Source of the DNA: Nocardia sp. NBC_00565
GTDB taxonomy: Bacteria; Actinomycetota; Actinomycetes; Mycobacteriales; Mycobacteriaceae
Reading direction: 5' to 3'
NCBI RefSeq assembly: GCF_036345915.1
Contig: NZ_CP107785.1
Span: 8,494,001 to 8,558,000 of the forward strand
DNA: 64,000 bases
Both the position numbers and the translations under genes were made by a program. The first letter of the stretch is position 1. Each line of letters opens with the position of its first letter. Below are positions 27,446 to 37,086 of the stretch, one piece after another. The notes under the pieces were generated by a model. The model had not been told where the DNA came from. It saw only the letters and a list, made by a program, of their open reading frames with translations, and ran no database searches.

Positions 27446-29776
27446 TCAGCTCAGATGCAGCCACTGTCCGGTCGATGGCAGGCCCTGGTCGTTCACGACG
27501 AACATCAGGTACCAGCCCGGCGGCGCGAGCGCCGGATTCGACGGCAGCGTGATCTTCACCGAATCCGGTGCGGTGGGGGTGAATTCGAGATCGATCAGGC
27601 GCTGCTCGTTATCGGAGGAGTGGGTGCACGCGCCGGGGCGGACCAGATTGACCTCGCGCAGGGGCGCGGTGCTGGTCGCGGTCATGGTCGCGCCGTAGGT
27701 GACGGTGCCCGTCGCGAGTTCCAGCTGTGGCCGCTCACCCTGGAAAAGATAAGGCGGCCAATAGGTTTCGATGCGCAATTCCTCGGTCTTGCGCGCGGGA
27801 TTCGAGCCGGCGGTGATCACCTTGCCATCGGGGGTGAGCAGGGCGATGGAGTGGTACAGCCGTGGCACCCGGCAGGGTGCGGTGTGCATCCAGGTATTCA
27901 TCGCCGGGTCGAAGATCTCGGCATGCGGTGGCGCGTCGTGCGCCATCTCCTCCATGCCGGAACCGCCGGTGGCCAGCACCGTACGGTCGGGGAGCAGAAC
28001 CGCGCTCAGGTGCATCCTGGCATGGTCCATCGGCGGCGCGGGTTGATACTCCGGTGTCGCCGCGGTCAGGTCGACGATCCTGGTATCGGCCAAAGCCGGT
28101 GCGGGACTGTGCATATCGAAGCCGCCACCGCCGAGGATCATGACGCGCTGCTGTTGCGCAGGCGGCAGCAGCACGCTGGCGGATTGATTGCGCGATCCCG
28201 GGTCGGTGAGGCCGGGTACCTCGGTGGTGGCCCCGGTCGCCGGATCCCAGATCGACGGGCGCATACCGTTGTTCGCGCCGTACTGGCCGCCGGTGTAGAA
28301 CAACCTGCCGTCGGTGAGCAGCACGAGATGGCCGTACATCGGGATCGGACCGGGTGCGGGCAGCTGTGACCAGGTTTCGGTGCCGGCGTCGAAGAGCTCC
28401 GGGACGACGGAGAGGAAGTTGTCGGCGCCGAGGCCGGATATCGCGACGATATTGCCGCTCGGCAGCGGTGCCAGTGCCGGATACCAGCGACCGAAGGCCA
28501 TGTCCGGCTTGGTATTCCAGGTCAGATTCGACGGATCGAAGATGAGCGCGTCCTTGAGGCCGTAGAACGGGTCGTAGCGTTCGGTCCCACCCGCCGCGAG
28601 CAGTCTGCCGTCCGGCAGGAACGCATGGCCGACGCAGAACAGATCGATCGGGGTATCGGGCGCGCTCAAGCCCGGTTTCGGGTAATGCCAAACGCGCGTG
28701 CGGAATTCGTGCGCGTCGTGCTTATCGGGATCATTGCCGGAACCGGCGAAGAACAGCACGTCGCCGGTGTTCAGCAGGGCGGCGTGCACCGGGTTGATCT
28801 CGGTGCCGAAATCGAGGATGCGCCACAGGCCCATATGCGGCGCATGCGTCAGATCGGTCTCCAACTCGAGCACCCGCAGGTAGCCGGCGTTGGGGCCCTC
28901 CGGTGCGTCGATGGTGAATATCACCAGCTCCGGCGGGGCACCCTCGTGTGGCAGCAAAGCCACTGCCGCGCCCTGGTTTTCGGCGAATCCCCACTGGGTC
29001 TGGGTCCAGACGCTCCACCCGTCGACCGCGTGACCGGATCCTTCCAGCCCCCAGCCGATGGTGTACACGCCGGTGTTCACGCCCTCGGGATTGTCCACCG
29101 CGAATACGATCAGCTCCGGCCTGCCGTCGCCATCGAGATCCGCGGCCGCGATACCCACGCCCTGGTTTTCCCAGCCGTACCAGTCGGGCACCGCGACCCA
29201 GGGCGTCCATTCGCCGACCGTCCCGTCCGCGGTCAAGCCCTTGGCCAGCCGGAACTGCCCGCTGTTCTGGCCCGGCGGATTGTCGACGGTCAACACGACC
29301 AGGGTGGTCTGCCCGTCGATCGTGGTGAGGCAGATATCGGCGCCCTGGTTTTCCCAGCCGTACCAGTCCGGTACCGCGATCCACGGTGTCCACCCGCCGG
29401 TCACCGTGCCATCGGCGGCCAGATCACGTCCGATCCGGTAGTAGCCCTGGTTCTGGCCGGGCGGATTGTCCACGACGAACACCACCAGATCGAACTGGCC
29501 GTTACCGTTCAGATCGGCGATCGCGATGCCCGCGCCCTGGTTCTCCCCGCCGAACCAATCCGGCACCGGCAGCCACGGTCCCCAGGCCTGCGTCGAACCA
29601 TCGGCGGCCAAACCCTTGCCCACCCGATAGTTGCCGGTGTTCTGGCCCTGCGGGTCGTCCACCATGAGTACGACGACATCGGGGGTGCCGTCACCGTCGA
29701 GATCCGCGATCGCGATGCCGCAATCCTGGTTCTCCCATGCGAACCAGTCGGGGATCGGAACGAATTGTCCTGCCAC
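27446..29776 (-). CDS. Galactose-oxidase-like copper radical oxidase with five FG-GAP/VCBS-type repeats
   Basis: A 776-residue protein. Residues 1-320 are five repeats of about 62 residues built on PDWYGWENQG, ADLDGDG and VDNPPGQN. Residues 320-690 are kelch blades and 690-776 a DUF1929-type C-terminal domain. The copper radical ligands are all visible: Cys in FCVGHAFLPDG, Tyr in GRWYPALAP, Tyr-His in RLYHSIALL, His in ACTHSSDNEQR. The start is GTG 29776, with an in-frame TAA two codons upstream, so no signal peptide can be added. Function is probably alcohol or aldehyde oxidation with peroxide formation. Confidence 0.85.
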   Translation of the reverse strand: MAGQFVPIPDWFAWENQDCGIAIADLDGDGTPDVVVLMVDDPQGQNTGNYRVGKGLAADGSTQAWGPWLPVPDWFGGENQGAGIAIADLNGNGQFDLVVFVVDNPPGQNQGYYRIGRDLAADGTVTGGWTPWIAVPDWYGWENQGADICLTTIDGQTTLVVLTVDNPPGQNSGQFRLAKGLTADGTVGEWTPWVAVPDWYGWENQGVGIAAADLDGDGRPELIVFAVDNPEGVNTGVYTIGWGLEGSGHAVDGWSVWTQTQWGFAENQGAAVALLPHEGAPPELVIFTIDAPEGPNAGYLRVLELETDLTHAPHMGLWRILDFGTEINPVHAALLNTGDVLFFAGSGNDPDKHDAHEFRTRVWHYPKPGLSAPDTPIDLFCVGHAFLPDGRLLAAGGTERYDPFYGLKDALIFDPSNLTWNTKPDMAFGRWYPALAPLPSGNIVAISGLGADNFLSVVPELFDAGTETWSQLPAPGPIPMYGHLVLLTDGRLFYTGGQYGANNGMRPSIWDPATGATTEVPGLTDPGSRNQSASVLLPPAQQQRVMILGGGGFDMHSPAPALADTRIVDLTAATPEYQPAPPMDHARMHLSAVLLPDRTVLATGGSGMEEMAHDAPPHAEIFDPAMNTWMHTAPCRVPRLYHSIALLTPDGKVITAGSNPARKTEELRIETYWPPYLFQGERPQLELATGTVTYGATMTATSTAPLREVNLVRPGACTHSSDNEQRLIDLEFTPTAPDSVKITLPSNPALAPPGWYLMFVVNDQGLPSTGQWLHLS

Positions 29777-29850
29777 GCATTACATCGTCGTCCCGAAAGC
29801 GATCTTCCGCGCCGCTTGCGCCGAAGTTGTCGGCTGTTGTCCGGAACCCG

Positions 29851-30465
29851 CTAGGGCTGTTGGTAGGGCAGCAGCGATTCCCGGGACCAGGTGAGGGTGC
29901 CCGCCGCCAGATCGGCGATAACACCGTCGAGCCAACGCAATTCGGCCTCGGTGACGGCACGCTGGTATTCGTCCTCCAACATCACCACCCGGGGTAGGTG
30001 CATCGCGGCGGCCTGCGTCGCGTCGGTATCTATCTGGGCGAGTTCGGTGCGCACCGACGTTGCGCGCCGCTCCAGTTCGGTGCGGGCGCCGTCGGGGCCG
30101 AGCAGCATCAGGAATGACAGCGCGGCAGGGAATTCCGGATATTCGTTGCGCGGCTCGCCGAGCATCTCGGCCAGCCAGTTCGCGCAGGCCGCGCGGCCCG
30201 CTTCGGTGATCTCGTAGACGGTCCGCTCCGGATATTGCTGATCTCGGCCGGTCTCACGGACGGTGACCAGTCCGGCCTCCTGGAGCCTGGCGATCGTCTT
30301 GTAGAGCGCGGCGCGCTGGGCGACATTGACGACCTTGTCCTTGCCCCACTCCTTGATCCGCCGCTGGATCGCATAGGGGTGCATCGGTTCCAGATGCAGG
30401 ATGCCGAGCAGCGCCATCGCCAGGGGAGAGCGCTTGAACTGCGTCGATGCCGTCATACCGACCAT
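29851..30465 (-). CDS. PadR-family transcriptional regulator
   Basis: A 204-residue PadR protein: N-terminal winged helix (LLGILHLEPMHPYAIQRRIKEW, ALYKTIARLQEAGLV, YEITEAGR) and a C-terminal helical dimerisation domain (VMLEDEYQRAVTEAELRWLDGVI). Starts at ATG 30465 or at 30456. It is divergent from a small protein gene, with a perfect inverted repeat between them, so autoregulation and control of the neighbour are likely. Confidence 0.88.
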   Translation of the reverse strand: MVGMTASTQFKRSPLAMALLGILHLEPMHPYAIQRRIKEWGKDKVVNVAQRAALYKTIARLQEAGLVTVRETGRDQQYPERTVYEITEAGRAACANWLAEMLGEPRNEYPEFPAALSFLMLLGPDGARTELERRATSVRTELAQIDTDATQAAAMHLPRVVMLEDEYQRAVTEAELRWLDGVIADLAAGTLTWSRESLLPYQQP

Positions 30466-30493
30466 TCTAGTGGTGTCCGGACAACTAGGTTCC

Positions 30494-30524
30494 TACAAAC
30501 TAGTTGCAAAGAAACTAGTTTGTA
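30494..30524. promoter_or_regulatory. PadR-type operator (perfect inverted repeat)
   Basis: TACAAACTAGTT and AACTAGTTTGTA are perfect 12-bp arms around the 7-bp spacer GCAAAGA. Each arm itself contains the palindrome ACTAGT. A partial extra half-site ACAACTAGGTT lies at 30481-30491. The site sits between a padR gene and its divergent neighbour, 29 bp from the padR start. Confidence 0.85.
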
Positions 30525-30572
30525 TGCCACTATTGGTTCATCAGCAGAAGCCACCGCCCGAAAGGACCGAAA

Positions 30573-31034
30573 ATGACCGCCAAGACCACCACCCGGATCC
30601 ACGTCGACCACGAGACCGCCAAGCGCCTCGGCAACTGGACCGACGCGGACACCTTCGATGTCACCGCCCGCTACGGCAGCGTCGTCATCGACCTGCGCTC
30701 GCCGCGGATCGCGGGCGATGGCGAGATCGTGTTGCACGCCGATCTCGACCACGCCATGGTGAAGCTGCTCGTCCCGGACGACGCCGTCATCGACCAGACC
30801 GCGCTGCGCTGGACCGGCCGCGGCCGGGTGAAGGATTTCGCGTGCCCCCAGGACGCCGCGGGGCGGGTCATCCGGCTCACCGGCACCAGCACCCGCAGTG
30901 AATTCCGCGTGCACCGCGCCGGGATAGCCGTGCTGTCGGCGATGTTCTCCCGTGAGTTCTTCGAGGACGCCCGCCGCGCCCACCGTGAAGGCGCGCATCC
31001 GACCGTCGCCGATCCGGCCAACAGCCCGCGTTGA
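30573..31034 (+). CDS. Conserved hypothetical protein, probable PadR target
   Basis: A 153-residue soluble protein rich in beta strands (DTFDVTARYGSVVIDL, GEIVLHADLDHAMVKLLVP, VIRLTGTSTRSEFRV). The alternation of short strands ending in VKLLVP resembles the C-terminal beta-helix domain of LiaF-like cell-envelope response proteins, but I am not certain. No signal peptide or membrane helix. It is divergent from padR across the operator at 30494-30524, so it is probably inducible. Confidence 0.65.
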   Translation: MTAKTTTRIHVDHETAKRLGNWTDADTFDVTARYGSVVIDLRSPRIAGDGEIVLHADLDHAMVKLLVPDDAVIDQTALRWTGRGRVKDFACPQDAAGRVIRLTGTSTRSEFRVHRAGIAVLSAMFSREFFEDARRAHREGAHPTVADPANSPR

Positions 31035-31083
31035 GCGGCGATCAGTGCCCCGATCTCGGTTTGCGCCGAGGTTGGGGCGCTTG

Positions 31084-31647
31084 TCATTTCGATTCTTTAC
31101 ACCACGGGTGCGCTTTGTCGAGGCACACCGAATCGGAGCTGTGGGCGCCTTGTCGAGCTGCCATTCGACTCGCGTCGTCGAGGCCGGTTGTCAGGTAGCT
31201 GACGAAGAATTCGTTGTTCAGCGCATAAGGTGAGCGCTGCTGGCGGATCAGGGGTATGGCGTCCTCGACCGAGTAGCCCAGATCCAGCAGGGTCTGCGCG
31301 ACCACCAAGCCCGAACGGTTGTAACCGTATTGGCAGCGCACCATGACCGTGCGGTGCGCGCGGACCGCGGCGGCGGCGATGGTGGCCAGCTGCCGCGCCG
31401 CCGTCAGTTGATCGGCGTGTAGCGGCGCATCCGGAATCGTGAGGTGATGGTGTTCGACGCTGGGGTCCGGACCGTGCCCCTCGGCCTGGAACAGGCTGAT
31501 CACCATGTCGAATTCGGTGCCGACCACTGCGGGAACCCGCACGCCATCGGCGTTTCCGTAATGATGTCCGCCCATCCACAGCTCGGGGATGATCTCGTTC
31601 CACGGCGCATCGGGATCGGGTGTCTGCATCCCCTTGATCCGCACCAT
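31084..31647 (-). CDS. Dual-specificity/tyrosine phosphatase family protein
   Basis: A 187-residue protein from ATG 31647, which is preceded by GGGGAGG at good spacing. It has the phosphatase signature Cx5R in VRCQYGYNRSGLV, the general acid in a TIPDAPL loop, and the substrate-site segment IRQQRSPYALNN. These define the cysteine-dependent dual-specificity fold. Partner kinases are unknown. It runs in the same direction as the resolvase-fold-like gene upstream, 85 bp away. Confidence 0.85.
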   Translation of the reverse strand: MVRIKGMQTPDPDAPWNEIIPELWMGGHHYGNADGVRVPAVVGTEFDMVISLFQAEGHGPDPSVEHHHLTIPDAPLHADQLTAARQLATIAAAAVRAHRTVMVRCQYGYNRSGLVVAQTLLDLGYSVEDAIPLIRQQRSPYALNNEFFVSYLTTGLDDASRMAARQGAHSSDSVCLDKAHPWCKESK

Positions 31648-31732
31648 CGCTGCCTCCCCGTGGTTCTCGGCCGACACGCGGCCTGCTTCCACGGTACCCA
31701 GGCCGCCGCGACGGCTCGGGAGAATGCGCGGG

Positions 31733-32065
31733 TTACTCGGCCTGCATCCGAATCGGCGGGAGGCTGTGCCGGTCGTAGGTTTCGACGGGGTTGACGGTGA
31801 TCACGTCGCACACCCGCACCAGTGCTGCCGGTTGGTTGTCCAGATGTGCGAGATTCGGCATGATCACTGCTTCGGCTTCCGTGTCCCGGATAACCTCGCG
31901 CAACGCCGCGACAATGTGGGTGGCAGTGGAGTCCAACAGCACGATCTCGGCGATGTCATATCCCAATCGCTTTGCCAACTTGCGGATCTGGGCCGTATCC
32001 CAAGCCTGTGAGCTGCCCGAAATATCTCGGTGAATGAATCCGATCGCGGTCGGCGTCGGCCTCAT
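31733..32065 (-). CDS. Small resolvase-fold-like protein of unknown function
   Basis: A 110-residue protein reminiscent of the N-terminal half of serine recombinases (AIGFIHRDISGSSQAWDTAQIRKLAKRLGYDI, then VIMPNLAHLDNQPAALVRVCDVITVNP). It lacks the DNA-binding half, and where a resolvase would have the catalytic Ser the context is ISGS. Proteins of this kind are frequent in nocardiae and streptomycetes as stand-alone genes. Recombinase activity is unlikely; function unknown. The 239 bp upstream (32066-32304) hold the tetR promoter and nothing else I recognise. Confidence 0.55.
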   Translation of the reverse strand: MRPTPTAIGFIHRDISGSSQAWDTAQIRKLAKRLGYDIAEIVLLDSTATHIVAALREVIRDTEAEAVIMPNLAHLDNQPAALVRVCDVITVNPVETYDRHSLPPIRMQAE

Positions 32066-32304
32066 CGACTTGCCCCGTTCCGTCGTGTACCCGATCTACC
32101 AGTGCTCGATGTCGCATGGCCGCGGCGGTGGTGACTGCGCTCATGCCAGCGTCGTTTCGCGTCAGCAAATGCAACGCAACCGTAGCAATTTTGCCTACCG
32201 AATACAACACATGTGTATCTTGGTCGGTCGAATTTCTTGCGGTCGAACCGATTCCACATGATAAGCAATATCTGTCAGTATGAACCGGTGGAGGTGAAGC
32301 GGTA

Positions 32305-32958
32305 GTGGCGGGATCGCGAACCGCGTCGGAACGGCCGAAAAGGCGTTATGCCCCCCGCTTGCCACCCGAACAGCGGCGCGCTCAGCTACTCGATGCCGCC
32401 TTCGCGGTGCTACATCGTGTGGAGTTGCCGGAGCTGAACATGGAAGCGGTAGCTCAGCAGGCCGGCGTCGGGAAACCCGTCCTATATACGGTTTTCAAGA
32501 CCCGTGCCGAGTTGGTCGCCGCGCTCTTGGAACGCGAACGCGAACGCGGACTGGACCAGGTGGTCACGGCCCTACCGACCGATTTGATCGGATCCGATCC
32601 CGTCGCCGCGGCCTCGGCGACGGTGGAAGCTTTCGTCGGTATGGCCCTGGAGAATCCGACGCGCTGGCGGTTGATTCTCGCCACTCCGGGCGGAGCTCCC
32701 AGCGAATATCGTGAGGCACTGAGAAATTCGCGCTCCATTATTCTCGAACACGCCGAGGCGCTGGTGCGCATGGGTCTGGCGCTCGAACCCCGCTGGGCCG
32801 GTGCGGATTCCGCACTGCTCGCTAATTCGCTGCTGACCGTCGCCGAGATGCTCGGCAGACTAGCGGTCAACGATCCGGGCCAGTATCCAAGGGAACGCCT
32901 ACTCGGCTTCCCGCGCACCCTCGTTCGGCTGGTGATGGGGGTGCCACCCGGCGATTAG
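32305..32958 (+). CDS. TetR-family transcriptional regulator
   Basis: A 217-residue TetR protein: N-terminal HTH (RAQLLDAAFAVLHRVELPELNMEAVAQQAGVGKPVLYTVFKTRAELVAALL) and a variable ligand-binding domain. GTG 32305 is preceded by GGTGGAGG. A direct repeat CGGTCGAA (two copies 7 bp apart, about 32226-32248) lies in its promoter. It is upstream of a P450 gene whose promoter carries a perfect palindrome, so it is the simplest candidate regulator of that P450. Confidence 0.9.
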   Translation: MAGSRTASERPKRRYAPRLPPEQRRAQLLDAAFAVLHRVELPELNMEAVAQQAGVGKPVLYTVFKTRAELVAALLERERERGLDQVVTALPTDLIGSDPVAAASATVEAFVGMALENPTRWRLILATPGGAPSEYREALRNSRSIILEHAEALVRMGLALEPRWAGADSALLANSLLTVAEMLGRLAVNDPGQYPRERLLGFPRTLVRLVMGVPPGD

Positions 32959-32992
32959 CCCCGATTCCGCGGCAACTCTTCTTCTCGGGAGC

Positions 32993-33029
32993 GTCTAGAA
33001 CGCGTTCTAGACAAAATTGGCATTTTGTC
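32993..33029. promoter_or_regulatory. KstR-type operator and second inverted repeat upstream of the P450 gene
   Basis: GTCTAGAACGCGTTCTAGAC (32993-33012) is a perfect 20-bp palindrome. Its core TAGAACGCGTTCTA (32996-33009) fits the KstR consensus TNNAACNNGTTNNA known from cholesterol-catabolism genes of mycobacteria and rhodococci. An overlapping inverted repeat GACAAAAT-TGGC-ATTTTGTC covers 33010-33029. The sites end 14 bp before the P450 start codon, a position suited to repression. Confidence 0.8.
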
Positions 33030-33042
33030 TTACATTCGAACC

Positions 33043-34263
33043 ATGCAGACAGAGCTGTCTCACCGACCTCGTTTCGAGTTGAGATCCGCGGAGACCTGGC
33101 GTGACCCGTGGCAGATGTACGCCGAGCTGCGCGCCGACGATCCGGTGCATCACGTTGTGCCCGAGGATGATCCGGCCGGCGACTACTACGTCCTGTCCCG
33201 CTACGCGGACGTGTACGCGGCCGCTCGGGACGTCACAACGTTCTCCTCCGCGTCCGGCCTGACCATCGACTACCGCGATCTCGACGAGATCGGCCTGCCC
33301 CAGCCTCGGCCGTTCGTCTTCACCGATCCACCCGGCCACACCACCTTCCGCAAACAGGTCATGAAGGGCTTCACGCCGCGTCAGGTGCGCTCGGTCGAAC
33401 CGCAGGTGCGCGCATTCGTCGTCGAGCGTTTGGAGCGGCTGCGCGCGGCAGGTGGGGGCGATATCGTCGTCGAACTGTTCAAGCCGCTGCCGAGCATGGT
33501 GGTCGCGCATTATCTCGGTGTGCCCGAAGCGGATCGGCCGAAATTCGACGAGTGGACCGACCTCATCATGACCGCCTCGGCCGGCGGCAGTCCGCTCGAC
33601 GCCCAAGACGCGATCGCCGAATTGATGCAGTACTTCAGCCAACTCATCGAACGCCGCCGCGCCGAGCCCGCCGATGACACCATCTCGCATCTGGTCGCCG
33701 CCGGCATGGGCGCGGACGGCGACTACGCGGGCATCATCTCGATCCTCGGCTTCGCGTTCACCATGATCACCGGCGGAAACGACACCACCACCGGCAATCT
33801 CGGCGGTGCGGTGCAGTTGCTCACCGAGCGTCCGGATCAGCGACGGCTGCTGATCGAGAATCCGGCGCTCATTCCGGACGCGGTCGAGGAATTCCTGCGG
33901 CTCACCTCGCCGGTGCAGGGTTTGGCACGAACCCTGGTGCGCGACACCGAGATCCACGGCAGCACCATTCCAGCCGGACGCCGCGCGCTACTGCTGTACG
34001 CCTCCGCCAACCGCGACGAACGCGAATTCGGCCCCGCCGCAGGCGAACTCGATGTGCTGCGGCGGCCCAAGCAGATCCTGACCTTCAGTCATGGCAACCA
34101 TCACTGCCTCGGCGCGGCCGCCGCACGCATGGTCGCATGCGTCGCACTCGAGGAGTTACTGTCGCGCTGCCCGGATTTCGCCGTCGATATCGACCGCGTG
34201 CGTTATGCCCCGGGAAGTTACGTGCGCTGGCCCGATCGCGTCCCGTTCCGGGTGTCTCGATGA
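33043..34263 (+). CDS. Cytochrome P450
   Basis: A 406-residue bacterial class I P450 from ATG 33043. I-helix oxygen motif TGGNDTTT, K-helix ExxR in EEFLRLTSP, and heme-binding motif FSHGNHHCLG with the Cys ligand. It overlaps the following tetR gene by 4 bp (ATGA), so the regulator is co-translated. The upstream palindrome matches the KstR consensus, hinting at a steroid or lipid substrate, but substrate is unproven. No ferredoxin gene is adjacent. Confidence 0.92.
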   Translation: MQTELSHRPRFELRSAETWRDPWQMYAELRADDPVHHVVPEDDPAGDYYVLSRYADVYAAARDVTTFSSASGLTIDYRDLDEIGLPQPRPFVFTDPPGHTTFRKQVMKGFTPRQVRSVEPQVRAFVVERLERLRAAGGGDIVVELFKPLPSMVVAHYLGVPEADRPKFDEWTDLIMTASAGGSPLDAQDAIAELMQYFSQLIERRRAEPADDTISHLVAAGMGADGDYAGIISILGFAFTMITGGNDTTTGNLGGAVQLLTERPDQRRLLIENPALIPDAVEEFLRLTSPVQGLARTLVRDTEIHGSTIPAGRRALLLYASANRDEREFGPAAGELDVLRRPKQILTFSHGNHHCLGAAAARMVACVALEELLSRCPDFAVDIDRVRYAPGSYVRWPDRVPFRVSR

Positions 34264-34871
34264 GGGCGGCATCGCACGGCGATTCGATGAGTGGGCCGGG
34301 TGGTCCCGGAGATTGGTTGCGTCCCAGGCGCGCCGATATCGCGGCCGAACAGATTCTCGACGCCGCCGCGCGGCTGTTCGTCGAGCGCGGTGTCACCAAC
34401 ACCGGGATGGGCGATGTCGCGCGGGCCGCGGGCTGCTCGCGCGCCACCCTGTACCGCTACTTCCCGAACCGCCAGGCCCTGCGCATCGCGTTCGTACACC
34501 GCGAAGCGCGCCGGGTCGCGGCCGCCGTCGCCGAGCAGACCCGCGATATCGCCGATCCGGGCGAGCGCATCGTCGCCGTCATGCTCGCTTCGCTGCGGAT
34601 GGTCCGCGCCGATCCGACACTGATCGCCTGGTTCACCGCGGGTGATGCGGGCATCGCCAATGAGATCGGTCAATCCTCCGAGGTCATCGAGGCTATTGCC
34701 GCGGGTTTGCTGCCGCGGACCGTCGATGACGATCGCGCCCGCCTGGCCCGCTGGCTGGCCCGCATCATCATGTCGCTGCTCACCGCCCCCGGTCGGGACG
34801 AGACCGATGAGCGAGCCATGCTCGAGCAGTTCGTCGTTCCGGTCGTCATCGGCGGCGTCACCAACTCTTGA
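34260..34871 (+). CDS. TetR-family transcriptional regulator
   Basis: A 203-residue TetR protein starting at ATG 34260, which overlaps the P450 stop (ATGA). HTH region QILDAAARLFVERGVTNTGMGDVARAAGCSRATLYRYFPNRQALR, followed by a helical ligand domain. ATG 34287 is an alternative start. Coupled translation with the P450 suggests that it controls that gene or the pathway. Its stop codon overlaps the -35 box of the next gene's promoter. Confidence 0.9.
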   Translation: MRAASHGDSMSGPGGPGDWLRPRRADIAAEQILDAAARLFVERGVTNTGMGDVARAAGCSRATLYRYFPNRQALRIAFVHREARRVAAAVAEQTRDIADPGERIVAVMLASLRMVRADPTLIAWFTAGDAGIANEIGQSSEVIEAIAAGLLPRTVDDDRARLARWLARIIMSLLTAPGRDETDERAMLEQFVVPVVIGGVTNS

Positions 34872-34898
34872 CTAGGAGTGCACTCCAGGTCGTAGCGT
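34868..34898 (+). promoter_or_regulatory. MerR-type promoter with 19-bp spacer
   Basis: A -35 box TTGACT (34868-34873) and a -10-like TAGCGT (34893-34898) are separated by 19 bp. The perfect palindrome GGAGTGCACTCC (34875-34886) lies within the spacer. An overlong spacer with a central palindrome is the hallmark of promoters activated by MerR-family proteins. No merR gene is in the window near it. Confidence 0.75.
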
Positions 34899-34943
34899 CG
34901 AGGTGTGAGTCAATCGATCGCCGACCAAGGAGGAGAGCCACGC

Positions 34944-35927
<984 letters not shown>

Positions 35928-35989
35928 TCGACAACGCCGTGGCGGTGGCGTCCTTCGCACCGCCCGGCCGCGTCAATGGTGGACCTGGA

Positions 35990-37006
35990 TCAGGGACTTT
36001 GGTCACCGAGGCCGTGCAGCCTGCGTTCGAGATCGGTCAGGTTCTCCAGTGTGCGATCGCGGTTGAGCACGGCGACCGATTCGAGGAGCTGGACACAGAC
36101 CTCGTCTACCGCGCGCCGGGCGCGATCGCGCTGCGCGGTGATGGTCGCGTGCAGCAATGCGGTGAGCGCGATCGATCCATTGAATGCCTGCAGCGCAATC
36201 ATTTTCGTCGTCAGGTCGAGGTCCGCGAAGGCGGGGAAATCGCGAGATGCCGCATAGGTGGTGGCTGCGGAGGCGATGAAGGCGCACGGTATCGCGCCCG
36301 CCAGGTGAAAACGCATCGCGGCCCAGATGACGAACGGGAAGACCAGGAACAACAGATTCGTCGACACGGTGGTGGCGACCAGTACGACCAGCAACGTGCC
36401 CGTTATCAGCGCCGTGGCCTCCACTGCGCGTACGGGCTTGACCTTCTTCGGTTTTCCGGCCGTCATCAGCAATATCAAGGGAGTGACCGTCAGCACGCCC
36501 ATCGCGTCTCCGGTCCACCACACCGCCCATATTTGGGTCAGATCACGCGCCGCGAGTCTGCCGCTGACGAACAGCGTCAGGCTACCGACCGTCGAGCTGA
36601 CCAACATCCCGGTCAAGGCCCCGAGAAATACCAGCGCCAGCGCGTCTTTGATCCGGTCGAAATCCCGTTGGAACCCGGCCCGTTGTAGCAGCAGATAAGC
36701 AATGATCGGTGCCGCTGTGTTCCCGGCGGCGATGATCAGCACGGCGGGCAGCGTCGGCCCCAGCAAGATATTCACCGCGAAGGCCCCCAGTGCGATACCC
36801 GGCCAAGCGCGCAGTCCCAGCAACAACAGGCAGGCCACGCCGATCCCGGTCGGCGGCCATAGCGCGGTAACCTGCCCGCCCACCAATGCCATCCGCAATC
36901 CGACCTGTCCGGTCGCGAAGTACGCGACCGCGATAGCGGCGATCCAGAGGATCAGAGCGGTGCGCCTGCCGGGACGACCCACTGACCGAGCATAGTTCGA
37001 ATTCAC
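35990..37006 (-). CDS. MASE1-domain integral membrane protein without output domain
   Basis: A 338-residue protein with eight or more membrane helices matching the MASE1 sensor domain (GQVTALWPPTGIGVACLLLLG, VWWTGDAMGVLTVTPLIL). MASE1 usually precedes GGDEF, EAL or histidine-kinase modules. Here only about 50 soluble residues follow (RDRARRAVDEVCVQLLESVAV...), with no catalytic domain. It may act through a partner or be a truncated receptor. Convergent with the aldo/keto reductase, 62 bp apart. Confidence 0.82.
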   Translation of the reverse strand: MNSNYARSVGRPGRRTALILWIAAIAVAYFATGQVGLRMALVGGQVTALWPPTGIGVACLLLLGLRAWPGIALGAFAVNILLGPTLPAVLIIAAGNTAAPIIAYLLLQRAGFQRDFDRIKDALALVFLGALTGMLVSSTVGSLTLFVSGRLAARDLTQIWAVWWTGDAMGVLTVTPLILLMTAGKPKKVKPVRAVEATALITGTLLVVLVATTVSTNLLFLVFPFVIWAAMRFHLAGAIPCAFIASAATTYAASRDFPAFADLDLTTKMIALQAFNGSIALTALLHATITAQRDRARRAVDEVCVQLLESVAVLNRDRTLENLTDLERRLHGLGDQSP

Positions 37007-37086
37007 CTCCGGTGCTCACGAATCAGGGGATGGCCCAGTCGATACGCCGTACCGCCCGTGGCGCTGAGCAGCAGCATCGGCGGCGC

